Of a stretch of 64,000 nt of DNA, positions 36,599 through 45,762 are shown piece by piece; position 1 is the first letter of the stretch; each line of letters opens with the position of its first letter. The translations under genes were made by a program, and so were the position numbers. The notes below the pieces were generated by a model that saw nothing but the letters and a program-made list of their open reading frames with translations, ran no database searches and was not told the origin of the DNA. This DNA is from Brumimicrobium sp033722555. GTDB taxonomy: Bacteria > Bacteroidota > Bacteroidia > Flavobacteriales_D > Crocinitomicaceae. Location: positions 1 through 64,000 of the forward strand of contig JAWVYS010000010.1 in NCBI GenBank assembly GCA_033722555.1. Reading direction: 5' to 3'.

Positions 36599-38491
36599 TT
36601 ATTTATTGATCACTAATTTTTGTGTAGTTACAGCATTTCCTGCTTTGAAGTTATAGAAATAAACCCCATTAGAAAGTGCAGAAGTTGGAACAGTCAATGT
36701 GTGTTTACCTGCTGCTACGTTTGAAGCATTCTCAGAGTAAACCACTTTTCCTGACATATCAGTAAGCGTGAAAGATACATCTGATGCATTTTCAAGCTCG
36801 AAGCTAACGTTAGCAACATTTTGAGCTGGATTTGGATAAACAGACAGGTTGAAATCTGCATTGTTTTCTTCAAGACTTAATCCTGTAATATCGTCATCCA
36901 AGCGAATAGCAATCGCAGCTGGATCTGATAAAGTGAAAGGGTTACCATCCGCAGTATATCCTATAACAGTTCCTTCCTCTACGTTTTGTGCCATTTGGAA
37001 TACCATTTCATCCGTTCCACCGAAGTGGTTAGCAGTAACTAAAATAGTTGATCCACCAAATAAGTTAAGAGGAGTGCCTCCTGCCATTGGAAGTTTAACC
37101 CAAGTTCCGAAATCTGTAGCTTCGATTACATGGATATCTGTATTACCTTCGAAAACAAACGATCCAGATGCAGCATCATAAGACAGAATTTCAGCTTCGA
37201 TTTCAGCACCTACCCGTGCATCCATCCCAGCCTGGGAAAGCATGGGGATATAAACTTTAATGTATCCTATGGCTACGTTATCAAAGATTTCCATCAAGTT
37301 ACCGATCTTTAACGGAAGGTCTGTTTGAGAAGAAACCTGAGAAATCAGGCCACCTTCAGTTGTGCCGTTATCTCTACCATATTCACTTCCACCAAAGTAA
37401 ACATTTGAGGAAGCTGTATTATTACCTGGGTTAGCATCGGTATTTCCACCAAGATCTGCAGTATAATTTAACGTATATGTACCAGTACCTGCACCTACTA
37501 TGTCAAACAGGTTAGTTACTTCAAAAGTATCAGTAGCCTGAGATACAAGAACTGTGCTTCCTCCATTGATTATACCACCTGTTTGATTATACGTAGTACC
37601 CGAAACGGTCACATTCAGACCGGCATTGTTTTGATCAAGTGCTCCTGGGTTAGAAATTAATCCCTGAAAACTAAATCCTGGGAAAGTAGCCTGGCTTGAG
37701 GGAATAAAATGATAATCTAGACTCTCGTTACCGGCTAAAGCAACCGTGCTGCCCAATTCCAAATCATTGTTCCACGATTCATATATTTGTATATCATCTA
37801 CTCCCCAAAACCAATCCCAAGCTCCTTGATAATGTAGTCTTATACGAACATCGTTGGACCAATTTCCAGTTCCAATTGTAGATGAAATATTAATTTCTTT
37901 TATTTCAGTTCCATTTGAATTCGTATTAACAGGAACATTTGGATTGACATTGAAAATTTCCCAGGTTGAACCTCCATCGTTCGAAACTTGAACATAATAT
38001 GCCTCAGTATAACGACGATAAATCTGGTGAAACTTAAGTGTTAATGCTTGATTTCCAAGAGCACTTAAATCAATACCACTCTGATATGCGAAATAAGCAT
38101 CCTGAGTAGCACTATTACCTGCCGCATCACTGTCAATGAAAGCAAACTGACCACCATTCACGTCTCCTGTTGGAGAGTTCATTTCTGTTGTGAATCCGTA
38201 ACCTCCCGCTTGGGAAACTAGTGAAGCAGGCATCGCCGTTACGATTGCCCAGTCACCAGCAGTGTGTCCTGAACCTGAAACGTGAGCCCAATTGGAAGCT
38301 GTTTCAAAGTCATCACTCCAAACAACATCACCTTCCGCCTTTGTTGTTACTGGAGCAGCAGTGTGTTTTTTAGCTTCTTTCGCATAAACACCTTTCTGAA
38401 TAGGGGATCTTGATACTTTGCTGTAAGGAGCCTGCGCGTTAACCGCAGCACCCATTAGCATCGCACCCGCCAATAAGTAAATTTTCTTCAT
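36599..38491 (-). CDS. T9SS-secreted protein with a jelly-roll (choice-of-anchor) domain
   Basis: 630 aa from the ATG at 38491: signal peptide MKKIYLLAGAMLMGAAVNAQ, then a MAM/choice-of-anchor-type domain (~45-235) with SDDFETASNW and DWFWGVDDIQIYES. Next comes a CARDB-like repeat region (~240-370, DLELGSTVALAGN and NPGNNTASSN) and an unassigned all-beta region. The final ~80 residues are the T9SS type A sorting domain (SVYPNPAQNVANV, LSNGVYFYNFKAG). No catalytic motif is seen; an adhesion or surface role is likely. Upstream TTG at 38533 rejected because the signal peptide begins at 38491. It is divergent from the ECF sigma gene across 133 bp. Confidence 0.85.
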   Translation of the reverse strand: MKKIYLLAGAMLMGAAVNAQAPYSKVSRSPIQKGVYAKEAKKHTAAPVTTKAEGDVVWSDDFETASNWAHVSGSGHTAGDWAIVTAMPASLVSQAGGYGFTTEMNSPTGDVNGGQFAFIDSDAAGNSATQDAYFAYQSGIDLSALGNQALTLKFHQIYRRYTEAYYVQVSNDGGSTWEIFNVNPNVPVNTNSNGTEIKEINISSTIGTGNWSNDVRIRLHYQGAWDWFWGVDDIQIYESWNNDLELGSTVALAGNESLDYHFIPSSQATFPGFSFQGLISNPGALDQNNAGLNVTVSGTTYNQTGGIINGGSTVLVSQATDTFEVTNLFDIVGAGTGTYTLNYTADLGGNTDANPGNNTASSNVYFGGSEYGRDNGTTEGGLISQVSSQTDLPLKIGNLMEIFDNVAIGYIKVYIPMLSQAGMDARVGAEIEAEILSYDAASGSFVFEGNTDIHVIEATDFGTWVKLPMAGGTPLNLFGGSTILVTANHFGGTDEMVFQMAQNVEEGTVIGYTADGNPFTLSDPAAIAIRLDDDITGLSLEENNADFNLSVYPNPAQNVANVSFELENASDVSFTLTDMSGKVVYSENASNVAAGKHTLTVPTSALSNGVYFYNFKAGNAVTTQKLVINK

Positions 38492-38624
38492 GATAATTTT
38501 AATTTTTGTTTGTGTAAATTTAATACATTTCAATGAAAGAGTGAAAATTTATGTCGATTTTTCGTTACTTTTCACCTAAGTGACATTTCATTCTTGGAAG
38601 GCACAACCAAATTTGTAACTATTC

Positions 38625-39191
38625 ATGTTTTTTAAACGGAAAAATAGATCGGATATATCGGAAAGAGAACTTGTAGTCTTAGCTAAAAAAAATATTCACT
38701 ATTTTGAAGAACTCTATAACCGTAATTTCGAGATCGTTTTTCGATTTACGTTTAAGCGACTAGGCGGTAATGAAAGTCTGAGTGCTGACATAACTCAGGA
38801 AACATTCATAAAAGCTATGGGTGCTTTGTCACGTTACGAAGACAGGGGATATGCCTTTTCTACATGGCTAATACGTATCGCTCAAAACGAAATTAACATG
38901 TATTTCAGAAAGAATAAGAAAGTTCAGGAAATCGTAATCAATCATGAGGAAATTGTTCCGTTGGCCAGGGAAATATATGATAACCATAGTTTTACTGAGG
39001 AAAACTACGAAAACTTGATCAAAATGTTAAACGATCTTCCGCCTGATCAGGCTGATCTCCTTGAATTGCGTTTTTTTCAAAATATGCCATTTAAAAAGAT
39101 TGCCGATATCTACGATATCACGGAAGCTAATGCTAAAATGAAAATTTACCGCATCATCGAAAAGATGAGAACGCTGGGATCTGAATTATGA
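38625..39191 (+). CDS. ECF-type RNA polymerase sigma factor
   Basis: 188-aa group 4 sigma factor. Region 2 (about residues 25-90) shows YEELYNRN-like helix LYNRNFEIVFRFTFKRL, then DITQETFIKAMGALSRYEDRGYAFSTWLIRIAQNEI. Region 4 (about 128-185) has LNDLPPDQADLLELRFFQNMPFKKIA and the recognition helix AKMKIYRIIEKMR. A typical ECF architecture without extra domains. The next gene overlaps by ATGA and encodes a one-helix membrane protein, a common form of ECF partner, though it does not look like a known anti-sigma. A T9SS cargo gene lies divergent upstream. The regulon is unknown. Confidence 0.92.
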   Translation: MFFKRKNRSDISERELVVLAKKNIHYFEELYNRNFEIVFRFTFKRLGGNESLSADITQETFIKAMGALSRYEDRGYAFSTWLIRIAQNEINMYFRKNKKVQEIVINHEEIVPLAREIYDNHSFTEENYENLIKMLNDLPPDQADLLELRFFQNMPFKKIADIYDITEANAKMKIYRIIEKMRTLGSEL

Positions 39192-39448
39192 AGAAATATA
39201 AATTAGATAAGAATGGTCAAAAGGGACCAACCGATGAGCAAATCAGACGGTATAAGGATTTTTCGACCTTGTCACACAAATACGAAAGACTGACAAAACG
39301 AGGCCGAAAACCATTATACAGGGATCCGAAAATGTTCATTTTATTACTCCTTCTCGGACTAATATTTTTACTCGTTTTTCTGGAAACAGAAAAGGAAAAA
39401 AGTACAGATTCTGAGCCAACGCAGACCGAAAGAAAGAGAGAAAAATAG
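39188..39448 (+). CDS. Small single-helix membrane protein, possible ECF sigma partner
   Basis: 86 aa, not recognised. A basic cytoplasmic N-terminus (MKKYKLDKNGQKGPTDEQI, about 47 residues) leads to one membrane helix at residues ~50-66 (FILLLLLGLIFLLVFLE). A charged 20-residue end (EKEKSTDSEPTQTERKREK) follows. Its ATG overlaps the stop of the ECF sigma gene, so it is translated with it. An N-in, single-helix layout would suit a small membrane anchor or anti-sigma, but it has no zinc-finger (ZAS) motif and no periplasmic sensor. Function is open; role is inferred from position only. Confidence 0.75.
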   Translation: MKKYKLDKNGQKGPTDEQIRRYKDFSTLSHKYERLTKRGRKPLYRDPKMFILLLLLGLIFLLVFLETEKEKSTDSEPTQTERKREK

Positions 39449-39486
39449 GTTGTTTTTTCGTAAGTGCTGTGCAGCATAAGTTTTAC

Positions 39487-40095
39487 TCAATCCCTTTCCG
39501 ACCAGTCGAATACAAAAGTAGGAGCTCCGTCAGGAATACGAACCAAATATTTCTCAGCATTCCTGATCAGTTCAAGATGACTTTCATACCAATAAAGCTC
39601 AAACGCTTCCTCTTTAGAAATAAATCGCAAATGTTCAAATCCGAAGAAAATAAACTGTTCATCACCAAGGCCGATGGTACTGATACCCTTTACCTCGACA
39701 GAAGTGCCCTGGTCAAAATTCAGATGAACCTCATCAGTCAGTTTTACATAATCAGCGGTTAACAATTTTAAATCTGTTCTTGCCGCGCGTAATCCGGTGA
39801 GGTAGAGATTACCCTTAAATTTTTCTGTTTTACTACAGAAATCCGACGGAAGGACGTAGATCAAGCCGTCTTCAAGTTGAGGGAATTCATAATCTTCATA
39901 AGGGACTACATTTTTTCCGTTGTAATAAAGGATTTGATGGTAAACTGTATAACCCATGAGTACTCCGGTCATTATCAGGATTAGATTGACAATGAGCATT
40001 GGAGTGGTTAGGAAATTTTTGTATAAAACCCATCCTGCCAGAGCAAAAAGAGTTAAAGTAAGTAAACCCGCGAGAATTGCCAGGATTTTTTTCAT
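39487..40095 (-). CDS. Uncharacterised two-helix membrane protein
   Basis: 202 aa, not recognised. Two hydrophobic segments near the N-terminus (ILAILAGLLTLTLFALAGWVLY and LIVNLILIMTGVLMGYTV) are followed by a soluble domain of about 140 residues with KNVVPYEDYEFPQLEDGLIYVLPSDF and ISTIGLGDEQFIFFGF. The soluble part is mainly beta-like and without enzymatic motifs. Convergent with the sigma operon (39 bp between stops) and nearly divergent with the MutS2-like gene: its ATG at 40095 lies 35 bp from that gene's start, so the two promoters must overlap. Confidence 0.75.
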   Translation of the reverse strand: MKKILAILAGLLTLTLFALAGWVLYKNFLTTPMLIVNLILIMTGVLMGYTVYHQILYYNGKNVVPYEDYEFPQLEDGLIYVLPSDFCSKTEKFKGNLYLTGLRAARTDLKLLTADYVKLTDEVHLNFDQGTSVEVKGISTIGLGDEQFIFFGFEHLRFISKEEAFELYWYESHLELIRNAEKYLVRIPDGAPTFVFDWSERD

Positions 40096-40116
40096 GTTAC
40101 AAATGTAATCATTTCT

Positions 40117-40124
40117 TAGCTTTG
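40117..40124 (+). promoter_or_regulatory. -7 element of the MutS2-like gene; short or no leader
   Basis: TAGCTTTG, a full TAnnTTTG match, ends only 6 bp before the ATG at 40131, so transcription would begin about at the start codon. No TTG lies 19-20 bp upstream. Confidence 0.55.
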
Positions 40125-40130
40125 CAATCG

Positions 40131-42251
40131 ATGTTATATTGCGACGATCAGACGTATAAAGATCTTGAATTTGATGTAATACAATCGCTTCTTGAAGGAT
40201 ATTGTGTTAGTTCGGGAGCAAAAGATATTGTACTGAATATTAAACCAGTTTCGGATAAACGAAGTCTTAAGCGCTACTTGCTTCAAGCGGATGAGTTACT
40301 GAGAATAAGATCAGAAGGTTTACCTTTTCCGAGAATAGAGTTCAGAGAACTACATGCTGAAATCAGGTTGCTCGGTATAAAAAATTCCAGTTTGCCTGTC
40401 GATGGATTTCTTAAGATTTTTCAGGCTTCAACACTGGTTAATGATTTAATTTATTTTTTCAATAAATGCGAAGAGGATTACCCTCAATTGAACTCACTTC
40501 TAAGTAATGTTTATTATACAAAGGATATTACAGCGGCTATTGAAAGGATTATTGATACCAAAGGAAAGGTTCGCGACGATGCTTCTCCGGAGCTATATTC
40601 CATTCGGACAGAACTGAAATCACTTGAAAAGCAGTCGAACATTGCTTTTGATCGTGAAATGAAGAAATGGGTAAGAAAGGGATATCTAAGTGATACAAGA
40701 GAAGCTTTTTTCGATGAGAGAAGATACCTTGCAGTAATATCTTCCTATAAAAGACAGATCGGAGGTCATATATCCGGTTCTTCGAAAAGTGGAGGTGTAA
40801 CCTACATCGAACCTGAGGCTACTATACCGATAAACAATGAAATCGATCGGCTGAAAGATGATGAGAGAAATGAAATAATCATCATTTTGAGAAAACTGAC
40901 TGAGGAACTGAAATCCCATCTTCCACTGATCACTGAATACCAGAAACTGCTCGTTAAATTTGATTTTATCAATGCTAAAACACGGCTGGCTATTGAAACA
41001 GGAGGGTTTCTTCCTGCGATCAGTGAGGCACAAGGAATGGACCTGATCGATGCCTACCATCCTGTTCTCAGAATATCGAATCAGCGAAACGGAAAGAAAA
41101 CTGTTCCCCAGCATATCACAATGGATGCTTCGAAACGAATTCTTGTGATCTCGGGCCCCAATGCAGGCGGTAAAAGTATTACACTAAAGACTGTCGGTCT
41201 GTTGCAGCTGATGCTTCAGTGTGGTCTGCTTGTGCCGGTCAATCCGAATAGTAAAATGTGCTTCTTCAAAGCTTTGCTTACGGATATTGGCGATAATCAA
41301 TCTATCGAGAATGAACTGAGTACGTATTCCTACCGCTTGAAAAGGATGAAACAGTTTCTTGACCTGGCTAATAAGAATTCATTGTTGCTTCTCGATGAAT
41401 TCGGAACAGGTTCAGATCCAGATCTTGGAGGCGCTCTGGCGGAAGTATTTTTCGAGCAAATTTACGCCAAGGGTTCTTTTGGAGTGATTACTACGCATTA
41501 CGGTAACATTAAATTGAAGGCGGATGAACTGGCAAATGCGGTAAACGGCTGCATGCTGTTTGATACGGATACGCTGAGTCCTTTGTTCAAGCTATCAGTC
41601 GGACAACCGGGTAGCTCTTTCACTTTCGAGGTGGCCCAAATAAACGGAATTCCTATGGAGCTAATACGGGACGCTAAGTCCCGACTTGACGGCAAAAAAG
41701 TTAAAATGGATCGTTTACTGAACGAACTTCAGAAGGAAAAATCTTATTTAAGTAAATTGAATAAGGAACATATCAAAGCGCAACAACTTGCAGAAGAAGC
41801 GAGGATTGAGTTTGAGCGATACAAAGCGGGTTATGAGGATAAATTGAAACAGTTGCGTGATCGAGCGGGAGAATCGGGAAAACTGATAATTCTCGGGAAG
41901 AAAATGCAGTCATTCATTGATAAATTTAAAACGCGGGGTAAGGGAAAGAATCTCAATGCAGACTTGCTTGACGAGGTCAAAAAGTACATAACTGTTGAAA
42001 AGTCTAAACTTGAAGAAATAAAAAATGAGGAGAGACTTAAAAAGGAGTCCAAAAAGAAAAAGAATAAAAAACCTTCCCAAATAACGGTTCAATATAATCA
42101 GGATAAGATTAAGGTCGGAAGTTCAGTGAAACTTATAGCCACTAAGCAAAAAGGTCTGGTCGAAGAAATAGAAGGTAAGGAAGTAACGGTAACTTTTGGA
42201 TTTGTAAGGATGAAGGTAGGACTGAATTTATTGATGTGGGTTTCAGACTAA
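40131..42251 (+). CDS. MutS2-like ATPase lacking the Smr nuclease domain
   Basis: 706-aa MutS-family ATPase. Helical lever domain to ~residue 300, then ATPase: Walker A SGPNAGGKS at 341-349, TDIGDNQSIENELSTYS at 384-400, Walker B LLLLDEFGTGSDPD at 418-431 and TTHYGNIK at 454-461. The next ~130 residues are a charged coiled-coil insert as in MutS2, and the end is a small KOW-like domain (KVGSSVKLIATKQKGLVEEI). In Bacillus MutS2 (785 aa) a C-terminal Smr nuclease follows; here the protein stops before it. It probably acts at ribosome collisions or recombination structures, without the cutting step (inference). Start 40131 fits the family N-terminus. Confidence 0.88.
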   Translation: MLYCDDQTYKDLEFDVIQSLLEGYCVSSGAKDIVLNIKPVSDKRSLKRYLLQADELLRIRSEGLPFPRIEFRELHAEIRLLGIKNSSLPVDGFLKIFQASTLVNDLIYFFNKCEEDYPQLNSLLSNVYYTKDITAAIERIIDTKGKVRDDASPELYSIRTELKSLEKQSNIAFDREMKKWVRKGYLSDTREAFFDERRYLAVISSYKRQIGGHISGSSKSGGVTYIEPEATIPINNEIDRLKDDERNEIIIILRKLTEELKSHLPLITEYQKLLVKFDFINAKTRLAIETGGFLPAISEAQGMDLIDAYHPVLRISNQRNGKKTVPQHITMDASKRILVISGPNAGGKSITLKTVGLLQLMLQCGLLVPVNPNSKMCFFKALLTDIGDNQSIENELSTYSYRLKRMKQFLDLANKNSLLLLDEFGTGSDPDLGGALAEVFFEQIYAKGSFGVITTHYGNIKLKADELANAVNGCMLFDTDTLSPLFKLSVGQPGSSFTFEVAQINGIPMELIRDAKSRLDGKKVKMDRLLNELQKEKSYLSKLNKEHIKAQQLAEEARIEFERYKAGYEDKLKQLRDRAGESGKLIILGKKMQSFIDKFKTRGKGKNLNADLLDEVKKYITVEKSKLEEIKNEERLKKESKKKKNKKPSQITVQYNQDKIKVGSSVKLIATKQKGLVEEIEGKEVTVTFGFVRMKVGLNLLMWVSD

Positions 42252-42254
42252 AAG

Positions 42255-43385
42255 CTATTTACTGTCTTCATCTGAATTATTCTTATTTTCATTCATGTCC
42301 TTTTCAGCTTTTTTTCCGATCTTCTTTTTCTTTTTATTTGAATTGCTTTTTTTCCGATCATTTGTGCTTAAACCAAAAACCACGAATAATAGCAGGACAG
42401 CGAGACCAATAATTATAAGTACCTGAGAATCCAGCCAGGGTATGTAATCTTTTTTCTTTGAGTGCTCCGACTGAACGAGGATATCAACCCCCCTAAGCAC
42501 TGACGTGTCCTGCAAAATCACGTCACCGTCGAGTTCCTTAAGTTGATGACGGTTAGAAATGACTTTTCCGAATTTAACCTTAAAACTGGGGAGGAGATAA
42601 TTATTGGCATAAATCTCATCCTTAATCCTGTTCATTTTTTCCAATGCTGACTGGTTATTCTTGTTGTAATGAACAGCAATAGAGTAGTATATGTAAGCGT
42701 TGGAGACATAGAAATATTTATACTGAAAATCCCCTATTTCTTCATAAGCCTGAGAAATAATGTCATCGGACCCGTCATTCAACAGGACAAATAAACGCAT
42801 AACCTCGTCAAGGTTTTGGGCAATAGGTAAGAGATCTTCCTTCAGATCGCCTTTTCCTTCACTAAATTCATGGAGAATACTGTCTTTAAGGATAGGAAAG
42901 ATCGTGCTGTCCTGCATACTCCATTTTTTTCTTTTTTGGAGTATGTAAACCTCTATTAGCCTTTTTCGGATGATCTCTTTCGGTAAGATGCCATTGGATT
43001 TATTGAACATCTCAAGATCTTTTAATTCCTCCAGTCGCTTATTTTTAAAAAGTGTAAGATGATAGAGTTTTTTGGCGTGAATTTCACTGATAGTATCCAT
43101 TCTAAGTCTGGAGAAGATACTCAGGGCATTGCCGAATTTCTGCTTATGAACCTGGTGATAACCAAGGTAAAGACTGTCTTCCTTGCTATATGTTGAACGA
43201 GGTCTTTTACTCAGGTCATCAAATTTTTCAAGTAAATAATTCGGAGGAAGTGGTTGTCTCTCAAATTTCTTTATCGTAAAATGAAAGGTATTTTCTTTGG
43301 AAGGTGGTTCAGGAAGTGGTTCTGAATTCTGCTGTGCGAACAGCGACAGAGAGCATATTAGCGGTATGAATATCAGTGCCTTCAT
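42255..43385 (-). CDS. Uncharacterised protein, signal peptide and C-terminal helix
   Basis: 376 aa, not recognised. Signal peptide (MKALIFIPLICSLSLFAQ), a mostly helical middle resembling TPR-type repeats (LYLGYHQVHKQKFGNALSIF, AYEEIGDFQYKYFYVSNAYIYYS), one membrane helix near residues 320-338 (VLIIIGLAVLLLFVVFGL) and a strongly basic then acidic tail (KKKKKIGKKAEKDMNENKNN). Thus a periplasmic helical domain anchored to the inner membrane with a charged cytoplasmic end. It begins 2 bp after the stop of the DUF4159 gene and so belongs to the holA-rsmE-DUF4159 operon. It is convergent with the MutS2-like gene, only 3 bp apart. Confidence 0.75.
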   Translation of the reverse strand: MKALIFIPLICSLSLFAQQNSEPLPEPPSKENTFHFTIKKFERQPLPPNYLLEKFDDLSKRPRSTYSKEDSLYLGYHQVHKQKFGNALSIFSRLRMDTISEIHAKKLYHLTLFKNKRLEELKDLEMFNKSNGILPKEIIRKRLIEVYILQKRKKWSMQDSTIFPILKDSILHEFSEGKGDLKEDLLPIAQNLDEVMRLFVLLNDGSDDIISQAYEEIGDFQYKYFYVSNAYIYYSIAVHYNKNNQSALEKMNRIKDEIYANNYLLPSFKVKFGKVISNRHQLKELDGDVILQDTSVLRGVDILVQSEHSKKKDYIPWLDSQVLIIIGLAVLLLFVVFGLSTNDRKKSNSNKKKKKIGKKAEKDMNENKNNSDEDSK

Positions 43386-43387
43386 TG

Positions 43388-44050
43388 TTAAATACCTCCG
43401 TTTAGAAACACATATTGCAAAATATTCACGCCCATTTTAAGTGCGGCTTCACGCTTTTCAGGAGGATCATTGTGCACAGATGCGTCTTCCCAGCCATTTC
43501 CGAGATCTGTTTCATAGGTGTAAAGTAGAACCAATCGTCCCTCTACAAAAATTCCAAATGCCTGAGGTCTTTTGTCGTCATGCTCATGAATTTTTGGAAG
43601 GCCATTAAAATCATAGCTCTGATGAAAAATGGGATGATCAAAAGGTAATTCGACCAAAGGAGAATTCGGGAATAACTTCTTTATTTCGGGGCGAACGAAT
43701 TCATCCATTCCGTAGTTGTCATCGATGTGCAGAAATCCTCCGGCCAGAAGGTAGTTCCTCAAATTTTCCCTCTCCGAGGATGAAAATACAACATTGCCAT
43801 GACCGGTCATATGTATGAACGGATAGGTGAATAGGAGTGGGCTTCCAACTTCAACGTATGGAACTTCCTCTGAAATATTGGCACGAACCTTTTCGTTTGC
43901 AAATTTCACAAGGTTTGGCACCGATGTCGGGTTGGCATAATAATCTCCACCCCCACTGTATTTGAGCACTGCAAGCTGGTAGTCTCCCTGACAAAAACCT
44001 CCAAAAGGAAACAAAAAAAGAAGTAAAACTATAATTAATCTGAATTTCAT
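43388..44050 (-). CDS. DUF4159 family protein
   Basis: 220 aa with signal peptide (RLIIVLLLFLFPFGGFC). The mature part is the DUF4159 fold: LAVLKYSGGGDYYANPTSVPNL at the front, PFIHMTGHGNVVFSSSE, GGFLHIDDNYGMDEFVRPEIKKLFP and FDHPIFHQSYDFNGLPKIHEHD. The family is common in Bacteroidota and related phyla and often lies near MoxR/DUF58 genes. It has no assigned biochemistry. The ATG overlaps the end of rsmE by 4 bp (ATGA). The next gene starts 2 bp after its stop, so the two are co-translated. Confidence 0.88.
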   Translation of the reverse strand: MKFRLIIVLLLFLFPFGGFCQGDYQLAVLKYSGGGDYYANPTSVPNLVKFANEKVRANISEEVPYVEVGSPLLFTYPFIHMTGHGNVVFSSSERENLRNYLLAGGFLHIDDNYGMDEFVRPEIKKLFPNSPLVELPFDHPIFHQSYDFNGLPKIHEHDDKRPQAFGIFVEGRLVLLYTYETDLGNGWEDASVHNDPPEKREAALKMGVNILQYVFLNGGI

Positions 44051-44742
44051 TCCAACTCATTTTTAACCAACGCGCATGCGTAAATACCCGCTGTCTCAGT
44101 TCTTAACCGTGTTTTACCCAGAGAAATTGGGGTATAACCTGTTTTTAATGCATTTTCCACTTCTAAAATACTAAAATCTCCCTCAGGCCCTATCAATATA
44201 GGACAATTTTTTGACTGTATTTTTTTAGTTAGATCGAATTTTTGACCCTCATAGCAGTGGGCAATTAAACCGTTTGGGTGATTCTTGATGAATGTTTCAA
44301 ACGGTGTAAGTTCATCTATGAAGGGTAAATACAGGCGCTGCGACTGCTTGAGTGCTGAAATTATTATTCGCTCATAGCGATCCGTTTTAATCTTCGATCT
44401 TTCTGAGTTTTCACATAGAATGGGAGTGATCCTGTGTATCCCGAGTTCAGTAGTTTTCTCGAGAAACCATTCAAACCTGTCATTTAATTTCGTCGGTGCC
44501 AGGGCTATGTGAATCTCGAAATCATCTCTTTCCTTGTGCGAGAAACTTATTTTCTTGACCTTACATCGCTTAGGATTGTTATCTGTAATCTGCGCTACAA
44601 GTTCGTCGCCGAAGCCATTGATAATAGAAAGTTGGTCTCCGGGCTGCATTCTGAGTACCCGACATGCATGCTTGGATTCTTCCTCCGGCAAAATCAGCGT
44701 GTCCACATCGAGTTTTTCGCTATGTAAAAAAAATCTTCTCAT
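44047..44742 (-). CDS. rsmE: 16S rRNA (uracil-1498-N3) methyltransferase
   Basis: SPOUT-fold enzyme methylating U1498 of 16S rRNA in the assembled 30S subunit. MRRFFLHSEKLD opens the N-terminal PUA-like domain. SPOUT markers are KTTELGIHRITPILCENSER, LIGPEGDFS and SLGKTRLRTETAG at the C-terminal knot. 231 aa is normal. It overlaps DUF4159 by 4 bp and begins 1 bp after the holA stop. Confidence 0.94.
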   Translation of the reverse strand: MRRFFLHSEKLDVDTLILPEEESKHACRVLRMQPGDQLSIINGFGDELVAQITDNNPKRCKVKKISFSHKERDDFEIHIALAPTKLNDRFEWFLEKTTELGIHRITPILCENSERSKIKTDRYERIIISALKQSQRLYLPFIDELTPFETFIKNHPNGLIAHCYEGQKFDLTKKIQSKNCPILIGPEGDFSILEVENALKTGYTPISLGKTRLRTETAGIYACALVKNELE

Positions 44743-44743
44743 T

Positions 44744-45742
44744 CTAATGCATCAGCTGGTAGATCATTTCACGCATGAGGTCTGAATCTGAAGCAGCGCC
44801 TCTGTTGACTCCTTTGCTTTTTAAATCATATTCATGAAGAAGGGAAATGTTCATGGCGATTTTTTTTGGCTTATAAATGGTTTTCGCCTTCATGATTTCC
44901 TGAGCCACGAAATAATTAATTCCTAAACTCATCTGCAGTTGTTTGATATCTCCTGTGCCTAGGAAATGAGCCTTCATTAGTCTTTCAAAAAGAGAAAAGA
45001 TGGTAGGAATTACCACGGTAATATGTGTAGCTTTCGGATTTTGCTCAAAATAATTGATGATTTTCTGAGCCTTCAGGACATCTCTTTTCGCGATCGCACT
45101 CGACAGTTCAAAAGGGTTATAATCTTTTGAGATACCAATATTTTCCTCGATATGCACTTCACTGATCTCTGTTCCTTTTTCAAGAATGATCGAAAGCTTA
45201 TCGAGTTCACGCGCAATTTTACTCAAGTCATTTCCAAGAAAATCAATGAGTAAAATCGCCGCTTTCAGTGTAATGGTATATCCTTTTGATTTCAAGTAGT
45301 TCTTTATCCATGTATCCAGCTGATTTTCATAAACCTTTTTACTTTCGAATATGAAACCGTTTTTCTGAATTGACTTAAAATATTTCTTTCGGGCATCGGC
45401 CTTCTTGTATTTATGTCCGATTACAAAAAGGGTGGTGGGTGAGGGGTTATCAAAATAATTTTCAAGCGCTGACCAGTCTTTTACTTCCTGTGCCTCCTTA
45501 AGCACTACCAGCCTTTTTTCAGCCATCATCGGAAACTGTTTAAGCTCTTCCAGTAAGGCGTTGAGATCAACGTCTTTTCCGTACATTACCGACTGATTGA
45601 AATCCTTCTCATGATCCTCAAGGGTGTACTCCATGGCGGCTTCTATTCCTTGATCGATATAAAAGGGTTCTTCTCCGTGAAAAAAATAAATGGGCTTGGT
45701 CTGCCTGGATTTAAATTCCTTTATTATTTCGTTGATTTCCAT
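44744..45742 (-). CDS. holA: DNA polymerase III delta subunit
   Basis: Clamp-loader wrench subunit that opens the sliding clamp. 332 aa: the N-terminal domain begins IIKEFKSRQTKPIYFFHGEEPFYIDQ and includes MMAEKRLVVLKEA; no Walker A is expected, as delta is not an ATPase. C-terminal helical collar follows, with NYFEQNPKATHITVVIPTIFSLFERLM. Length and features agree with HolA. rsmE follows after 1 bp. Confidence 0.92.
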   Translation of the reverse strand: MEINEIIKEFKSRQTKPIYFFHGEEPFYIDQGIEAAMEYTLEDHEKDFNQSVMYGKDVDLNALLEELKQFPMMAEKRLVVLKEAQEVKDWSALENYFDNPSPTTLFVIGHKYKKADARKKYFKSIQKNGFIFESKKVYENQLDTWIKNYLKSKGYTITLKAAILLIDFLGNDLSKIARELDKLSIILEKGTEISEVHIEENIGISKDYNPFELSSAIAKRDVLKAQKIINYFEQNPKATHITVVIPTIFSLFERLMKAHFLGTGDIKQLQMSLGINYFVAQEIMKAKTIYKPKKIAMNISLLHEYDLKSKGVNRGAASDSDLMREMIYQLMH

Positions 45743-45762
45743 TTCCTTATTAAATGAACGGC

